Assembly (NCBI GenBank): GCA_019637225.1 | Contig: JAHBWC010000043.1 | Span: 1 to 64,000 of the forward strand | Length of the DNA stretch: 64,000 bases | Direction: 5' to 3' | Origin: Labilithrix sp. | GTDB lineage: Bacteria > Myxococcota_A > Polyangia > Polyangiales > Polyangiaceae | Shown: one piece after another, positions 59,937 through 64,000 of the stretch | Numbering within the stretch: position 1 is the first letter of the stretch | Layout: every line of letters begins with the position of its first letter | Translations under genes and position numbers: made by a program | The notes under the pieces: generated by a model | What the model saw: the letters and a program-made list of their open reading frames with translations, nothing else | Told to the model about the DNA's origin: nothing | The model's database searches: none

Positions 59937-61889
59937 ATGGCGAGCCCGCGAGCCGTCGTGATCCCCTTCGGAGTCCCCGACGACGGTCGTGGACTCGGGC
60001 TCGGTCTCGCGGCGCTCGTTCACAGCTTCGCGCAGATCGACGGCGAGAGCGTCGCCCTCGCGCAGCTGCTCGCTCGCAAGCGACCGGACGAGAGCGACGA
60101 GGACGAAGACGAGAGCGACTCGCTCGACGTCGACGAGAGGAGCGAGCCGTCGCCGGTGGAGGCGTTCATCCCGCCGCACGCGTGGCGAGACCTCACCGGA
60201 TCGAGCTCGGCGCCGCCCGGCGTGAGCTTCGTCGTCACGGGCGCGTTCGAGCCGCCGATCGACGGGCGCGGCCTCATTCAGCTCCTCGCCTTCGACACGA
60301 AGGACGGGCGTACGCGCGCCAAGGTCGAGGCCGCCGTCGACGGCGAGAGCGCGGGCAAGACGCTCATCGCCGCGTTCGAGGAGATCTTCGCCCAGCTCGG
60401 CGGGGAGCTCGGGACGGTGCGCGACATCGACGACCTCTCGTGGGAGGCGCTCGAGAGCGTCCTCCGCGCCGAACGCTGCGCGCTGCACGACCCGCTGCGC
60501 GGCGGGCCCCACGATCGGCTCGCGGCGATGGTGCACCTCGGTCGCGCGATCGGCGACGCGCCGGACGGCCGCTTCCCGGCGATGCGGCTCGCGGCGCTCG
60601 CGCTCGACGTCGCCGTCGGCGTCGGTACCGATCCGAAGCTCACCGAAGCCGCGCTCCGGGCGCTCGTCCGCGCCACCGAGGACGCGCCGCGCAACGCGGA
60701 CCTGCTCGAGGCGCTCGCCGCGCTGAGCCTTCGTCTCGGCGATGCCGACGCCGCCGAGGCGCACGCCGGCTCGGCGCTCGCGATCGAGCCCGATCGTCCG
60801 CGCATCTACGCGCTGCTCTCCGAGGTCCGGCGCTCGCGCGGCGACCTCGAGGGCGCGCTCGCCGCGATCGAAGACGGCCTCTTGCACGGCGCCGACGATC
60901 CGCTGCTCAACACCGAGCGAGGTATCGTGCTCGCGGAGCGGGGGAGCGTCGAGCAGGCCGAGCGCGCGTGGCGCATGGTCCTCGACCTGAAGCCGCTCTA
61001 CCCGCCGGCCTACACGAACCTGGCGTCGCTCGTGACGGATCAGAAGAACGCCGTCGCGATGGCGCAGCTCGTCGACGACGCGCTGCGGTTCAGCGCCACC
61101 CACCCCGACGTGCTCCGGCGCGCGATCCAGCTCTCGCTCGCGGGGGAGCCCGAGGGTATCGCGCGCGCCTCGCGTGTCGCCACGCTCGCCGCGGCGCTCG
61201 TCGAGCGGACGCCGAACGACGCGTGGGCCCGGCTGGTCCTGGCGCGGGCGCTCGCGCAGCGCGGCGACAAGGCCTCGGCGGTGCGACGCCTCTCGGAGGT
61301 CGAGCAGCTCGCCGAGGCCACGTCCTTCGCGGCCGAGGCGCAGCGGGGACGGCTGGCGCTCGAGGAGCCGCAGGTGTCGCTCGAGATCGACTCGGTCCTT
61401 CGCGCCGCCTATCAAGCCGACGCGCTCGACCTGGAGACGATCGCCGCGCGCGCGCGGTCGCTCGCGACGTCGCACAACGCTTGGCATGCGTGGTTCGCGG
61501 CCGGCATCGCCGAGCGCCGCCGTGAGCGCTGGCGCGCGGCCCGTGACGCCTTCGCCGAGGCCATCCGGATCGCGCCGGGCTGCACGCCGGCGCACATGGA
61601 AATCGTCGCCGCGCACGTCGCCCTCGGCGACGCCGAGCCGGCCATCGTCCACGCGCGCCGCGCCTGCGAGCTCGAGGGCGAGTCCGCGCGAACGCTCGCC
61701 GTCCTCGCCACTGCGCTGCTCGCGTCCGGCAAGCGCGAGGAGGCGACGAGCGCCATCGACCGGGCCCTCGAGCTCGACGCGACCGACGAGGCGAACCGCG
61801 CGCTGGCGGAGCGCATCCGCGCGGGCCGCACGCAGACGACCACGCTCACGCGTGTGCGCGACCTCTTCACCCGCTTCCGCCGGCGCTGA
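59937..61889 (+). CDS. Large TPR-rich cytoplasmic protein
   Basis: 650 residues, ATG 59937. The N-terminal 180 residues form an alpha/beta part with an acidic loop (DESDEDEDESD) in the middle. From about residue 195 to the end there are helix pairs of TPR type (DADAAEAHAGSALAIEPDRP, GDLEGALAAIEDGLL, AERAWRMVLDLKPLYPPAY, WRAARDAFAEAIRIAPGCTP). No signal peptide or transmembrane helix. A scaffold or regulator; no enzyme motif. Possibly co-transcribed with the upstream AgmX-like lipoprotein gene. Stop is 27 bp from the stop of the converging kinase. Confidence 0.82.
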   Translation: MASPRAVVIPFGVPDDGRGLGLGLAALVHSFAQIDGESVALAQLLARKRPDESDEDEDESDSLDVDERSEPSPVEAFIPPHAWRDLTGSSSAPPGVSFVVTGAFEPPIDGRGLIQLLAFDTKDGRTRAKVEAAVDGESAGKTLIAAFEEIFAQLGGELGTVRDIDDLSWEALESVLRAERCALHDPLRGGPHDRLAAMVHLGRAIGDAPDGRFPAMRLAALALDVAVGVGTDPKLTEAALRALVRATEDAPRNADLLEALAALSLRLGDADAAEAHAGSALAIEPDRPRIYALLSEVRRSRGDLEGALAAIEDGLLHGADDPLLNTERGIVLAERGSVEQAERAWRMVLDLKPLYPPAYTNLASLVTDQKNAVAMAQLVDDALRFSATHPDVLRRAIQLSLAGEPEGIARASRVATLAAALVERTPNDAWARLVLARALAQRGDKASAVRRLSEVEQLAEATSFAAEAQRGRLALEEPQVSLEIDSVLRAAYQADALDLETIAARARSLATSHNAWHAWFAAGIAERRRERWRAARDAFAEAIRIAPGCTPAHMEIVAAHVALGDAEPAIVHARRACELEGESARTLAVLATALLASGKREEATSAIDRALELDATDEANRALAERIRAGRTQTTTLTRVRDLFTRFRRR

Positions 61890-61916
61890 GCGGCGCAGCC
61901 GGCGCTGCGCGTCGCG

Positions 61917-63884
61917 TCAGCGCTTCTTCGTCTCGACGATCGAGCCGTCGTCGTAGCGGACCCAGCGTGTCAACGCGCCGTCGCGCCCCCACTCGCGACC
62001 GACTCCGTGCCGCTTGCCCTGCCGGTAGACGTACTCCGTCCGCGTCCGCCCGCTCGGATGGAGCTCGACGCGGACGCCGTCGAGCGCGCCTTCGGCGTAG
62101 CGCTCGATCGTCTCGAGGGTGCCGTCGTCCTTGAAGGACCAGCTGAGCCCGGAGCGCCGTCCGCGAACGTAGGTCTCCTGTCGCGCGAGCTTGCCGTTTT
62201 CGTGAAAGCGGAGCGACGGTCCTTCGAAGGTCCACTTCGTGTTGCCGCAGTAGATCCACTTCGAGTCGATGCGCTTCATCGCCGTCCCCTCCGGACACGG
62301 GAGCGTCGAGTCGATCGTGGCGTCACGCACGAGCGGGACGAAGGGAGGCACGGGCGTGGGCGTCGCGTCCTCGGGGCTCCCGGGAGCGGGCGTGGCGGCG
62401 CTGGCGGCGCTCGGCGGGGTCGCGAGCGCCGCCGCGCGCAGCTTGAGGAGGAGCGCGCCACCCGCGACGACGAGCGCCAGGACGACGGCGCCGATCGCGA
62501 CGGCGGCGTAGAGCGGCGCGTCCGATGTCGCCCGAGGCGTGAGGGGGCGGTGAGGGCTCGCGATCGGATCCGGACGAGCCGCCGGTGCGAGCGCCGCCCG
62601 TGCGAGCGGAGCTGGTGCGAGCGGAGCTAGTGCGAGCGCCGGCGGCGGCAGCCCTGGGGGCGAGGCGACCGGCGTCGTCGCGAGCGCGGGCCCCGCGACG
62701 GTCGGTCCCGCGACGGTCGGCCCGGCGACGGTCGGCCCGGCGGGCGAGGCGATCGTCGGCGGCGACGCGGCCTCCGGCGCGTGCACGAGCCTCTCGCGCG
62801 CGCCTTCGAGCGCGCGCAGGAGATCGCGCATCGTCGGATGACGGTCCTCGGGATCGCGCGCGAGCGCCCGATCGACTCCGGCGCGCACCCCCTCGGGGAT
62901 CTGCAGATCCTCGGGCCAGGGCGCGCGCGACCGATGGAGCTTCGCCGTGCGGATCTCGTCGTAGCTCGCTCCGCTGAAGGGCCGCTTCCCCGTGAGCGCC
63001 TCGTAGAGCGCCACGGCGAACGCGAACTGATCGGCCTTCGCCGACGCCGGGATGCCGATGTGCTGCTCGGGCGCCATGTACGCCGGCGTTCCGAGGACCG
63101 ATCCGGCGGCGGTCAGGGCGGCGCCCTGGGCGAGGCTGACGGCCAGCTCGGGGCTGTCTCGCACGAGGCCGAAGTCGGTCACCCGCACGCGCGCGTCGCG
63201 TCCGACGAGGACGTTGTCGGGCTTGAAGTCGCGATGGACGAGGCCCGCGGCGTGCGCGGCGGCGAGGCCCTGTCCGGCCTGGAGGAACAGCTCGAGCGCG
63301 CGTCCCACCTCTTGCGCTCCACGCATCGACGCGCGGAGCGTCTGCCCGTCGACGAGCTCCATCGCGAGGAAGATCTGTCCGTCAGGGAGCTCTCCGACGT
63401 CGTGGATGGTGACGACGTTGGGGTGCGCGAGGCTCGCCATTGCGCGCGCCTCGCGCATCATGCGCACCTGCGCGCTGGCGTCGTCGTCGTCGGCCCGGAC
63501 CACCTTGAGCGCGACCTTCCGCTGGAGCGCGGGATCGAACGCGGCGAACACGACGCCCATGCCGCCGCGCCCGAGCTCGCGCTCGACGACGTAGCGCGCC
63601 ACGTGGTCGCCGGGCGCGATCGGCGCGGCGCCGGCTCCTCGCGCCGCGCCCGGCGCGCCTTTGGCCGGCGTCGCGCCGCCGTCGCCCGTCACGGTGGTCG
63701 TCGGACCGGCGTCGAGCGAGAGGGTGGCGTGCGCCGCGCCGCGCGCTCCCGCGAGCTCGGCGACGATGAGGCGGCACGACGTGCACGCGTCGAGGTGCGC
63801 CTCGACCGCCGCCGGATCGGCGGCGCGGTGCTCGGCGAACGCGCGGAGCTGGTCCTCGGGCGGGCACGGACGCACGGCGCTCAC
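61917..63884 (-). CDS. Ser/Thr kinase with N-terminal anti-sigma-like zinc finger and periplasmic MORN-type repeats
   Basis: 655 residues from GTG 63884; the in-frame GTG 63956 lies upstream of the predicted transcription start and adds 24 Arg-rich residues with poor coding bias. Residues about 10-45 hold a zinc-finger of anti-sigma type (HLDACTSCRL). The kinase domain (about 85-350) has GRGGMGVVF, ALKVV, HRDFKPDN, DFGLVRD and APEQHIG, with all catalytic residues. A Pro/Ala linker with 15-bp repeats, a transmembrane helix (LYAAVAIGAVVLALVVAGG) and C-terminal MORN-variant repeats (LRFHENGKLARQETYVRGR) follow. The GTG overlaps the stop of a short upstream ORF. Envelope-anchored kinase. Confidence 0.92.
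   Translation of the reverse strand: MSAVRPCPPEDQLRAFAEHRAADPAAVEAHLDACTSCRLIVAELAGARGAAHATLSLDAGPTTTVTGDGGATPAKGAPGAARGAGAAPIAPGDHVARYVVERELGRGGMGVVFAAFDPALQRKVALKVVRADDDDASAQVRMMREARAMASLAHPNVVTIHDVGELPDGQIFLAMELVDGQTLRASMRGAQEVGRALELFLQAGQGLAAAHAAGLVHRDFKPDNVLVGRDARVRVTDFGLVRDSPELAVSLAQGAALTAAGSVLGTPAYMAPEQHIGIPASAKADQFAFAVALYEALTGKRPFSGASYDEIRTAKLHRSRAPWPEDLQIPEGVRAGVDRALARDPEDRHPTMRDLLRALEGARERLVHAPEAASPPTIASPAGPTVAGPTVAGPTVAGPALATTPVASPPGLPPPALALAPLAPAPLARAALAPAARPDPIASPHRPLTPRATSDAPLYAAVAIGAVVLALVVAGGALLLKLRAAALATPPSAASAATPAPGSPEDATPTPVPPFVPLVRDATIDSTLPCPEGTAMKRIDSKWIYCGNTKWTFEGPSLRFHENGKLARQETYVRGRRSGLSWSFKDDGTLETIERYAEGALDGVRVELHPSGRTRTEYVYRQGKRHGVGREWGRDGALTRWVRYDDGSIVETKKR
62585..62644. 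repeat. Four 15-bp tandem units in the kinase linker
   Basis: Units close to GTGCGAGCGGAGCTG (62585-62599, 62600-62614, 62615-62629, 62630-62644), encoding an Ala/Leu/Pro repeat in the disordered linker before the transmembrane helix. Confidence 0.75.
62686..62745. repeat. Four 15-bp tandem units in the kinase linker (GPTVA repeats)
   Basis: Units close to GTCGGCCCGGCGACG, encoding GPTVA repeated. Two central units are almost identical. Confidence 0.8.
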
Positions 63885-63940
63885 CGCGCCGGCGCGGTGG
63901 TTCGAGCGCGCTCGACGTCGTCCTCCCCTCGCGCGTCCAC
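63881..63940 (-). CDS. 19-codon upstream ORF coupled to the kinase gene
   Basis: GTG 63940 to TGA 63883-63881. It begins 6 nt after an extended -10 element, so it would be translated from a leaderless mRNA. Its stop overlaps the kinase GTG 63884 as GTGA. Third positions are G or C in 16 of 19 codons, in contrast to the other frames over the same bases. The peptide is charged (acidic start, Arg-rich end) and has no signal. It may set kinase expression by translational coupling, or be a leader peptide. Not recognised as a family. Confidence 0.45.
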   Translation of the reverse strand: MDARGEDDVERARTTAPAR

Positions 63941-63946
63941 GCTTCG

Positions 63947-63955
63947 ATTCTATCA
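63947..63955 (-). promoter_or_regulatory. Extended -10 element of the last kinase operon
   Basis: TGATAGAAT on the minus strand, a very good extended -10, 6 nt before GTG 63940 of the upstream ORF and about 60 nt before the kinase GTG. Confidence 0.55.
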
Positions 63956-64000
63956 CGGACGACGAGCACGGTCGCTCGGGCCGGCGCTCGCGTCACCGCG

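Noticed and set aside
57258..61652. Upstream part of the long minus-strand open frame that ends in the response regulator
   Set aside because: Only the last 134 codons show a domain; the rest is antisense to rarA-frame, AgmX-like and TPR genes and is composition noise.

Overview
This is a very G+C-rich chromosomal segment with strong G/C bias at third codon positions, which explains the many long antisense ORFs. The gene content points to a myxobacterium of the Polyangiales type (Myxococcota). Four Ser/Thr protein kinases or parts of kinases are present, together with DUF4388 proteins, DUF6184 lipoproteins, FG-GAP lipoproteins, AgmX/PglI-like repeats and many secreted lipoproteins of unknown role. 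I saw no rRNA, tRNA, transposase, phage gene or CRISPR array, so this looks like ordinary chromosome rather than an island.

Layout. 1-8189 (+): the tail of a probable kinase, a periplasmic/membrane PEGA-like protein, an FHA-AAA-Fis regulator without the sigma54 loop, two FG-GAP lipoproteins, an HPKFG-domain protein and a lipoprotein with kinase-like active-site motifs. 8232-14648 (-): an ECF sigma factor, FecR-like anti-sigma protein, beta-barrel-like protein and two Cys-rich lipoproteins, chained by 4-nt overlaps, followed by a beta-propeller/di-heme cytochrome lipoprotein. 14962-23569: AidB-type acyl-CoA dehydrogenase, a membrane protein, an orphan sdhC, a Uma2 nuclease flanked by a degenerate sdhC fragment, livJ-livH without livMGF, and twin DUF6184 lipoproteins. 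23675-30784 (-): a self-contained tonB-exbB-exbD-exbD-TonB receptor-lipoprotein uptake locus.

31253-41991: a duplicated-domain secreted protein, an AKR-PhyH-pseudoreceiver chain, a PPi-type phosphofructokinase behind a striking palindromic operator, an AT-hook protein, a lipoprotein, a DUF4388-DnaJ-TPR protein and a methyltransferase. 42157-53281: a giant kinase/pseudo-cyclase/AAA/TPR protein, a patatin, small lipoproteins, a VOC protein, a GIDE-domain membrane protein and a zinc-ribbon kinase. 53532-63956: ComEC, Hpt, a TPR protein, a response regulator, RarA, an AgmX-like lipoprotein, a large TPR protein and an anti-sigma-like zinc-finger kinase with MORN-type repeats.

Two themes run through the window. 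First, signalling is layered: kinases sit beside FHA, pseudo-receiver, pseudo-cyclase and ECF/FecR modules that could read or relay phosphorylation or envelope state. Second, many independent start codons lie 6-9 nt after an extended -10 hexamer (TGnTAnnnT), which suggests widespread leaderless mRNAs. The motif also helps fix several start codons and reveals a 19-codon upstream ORF coupled to the last kinase.
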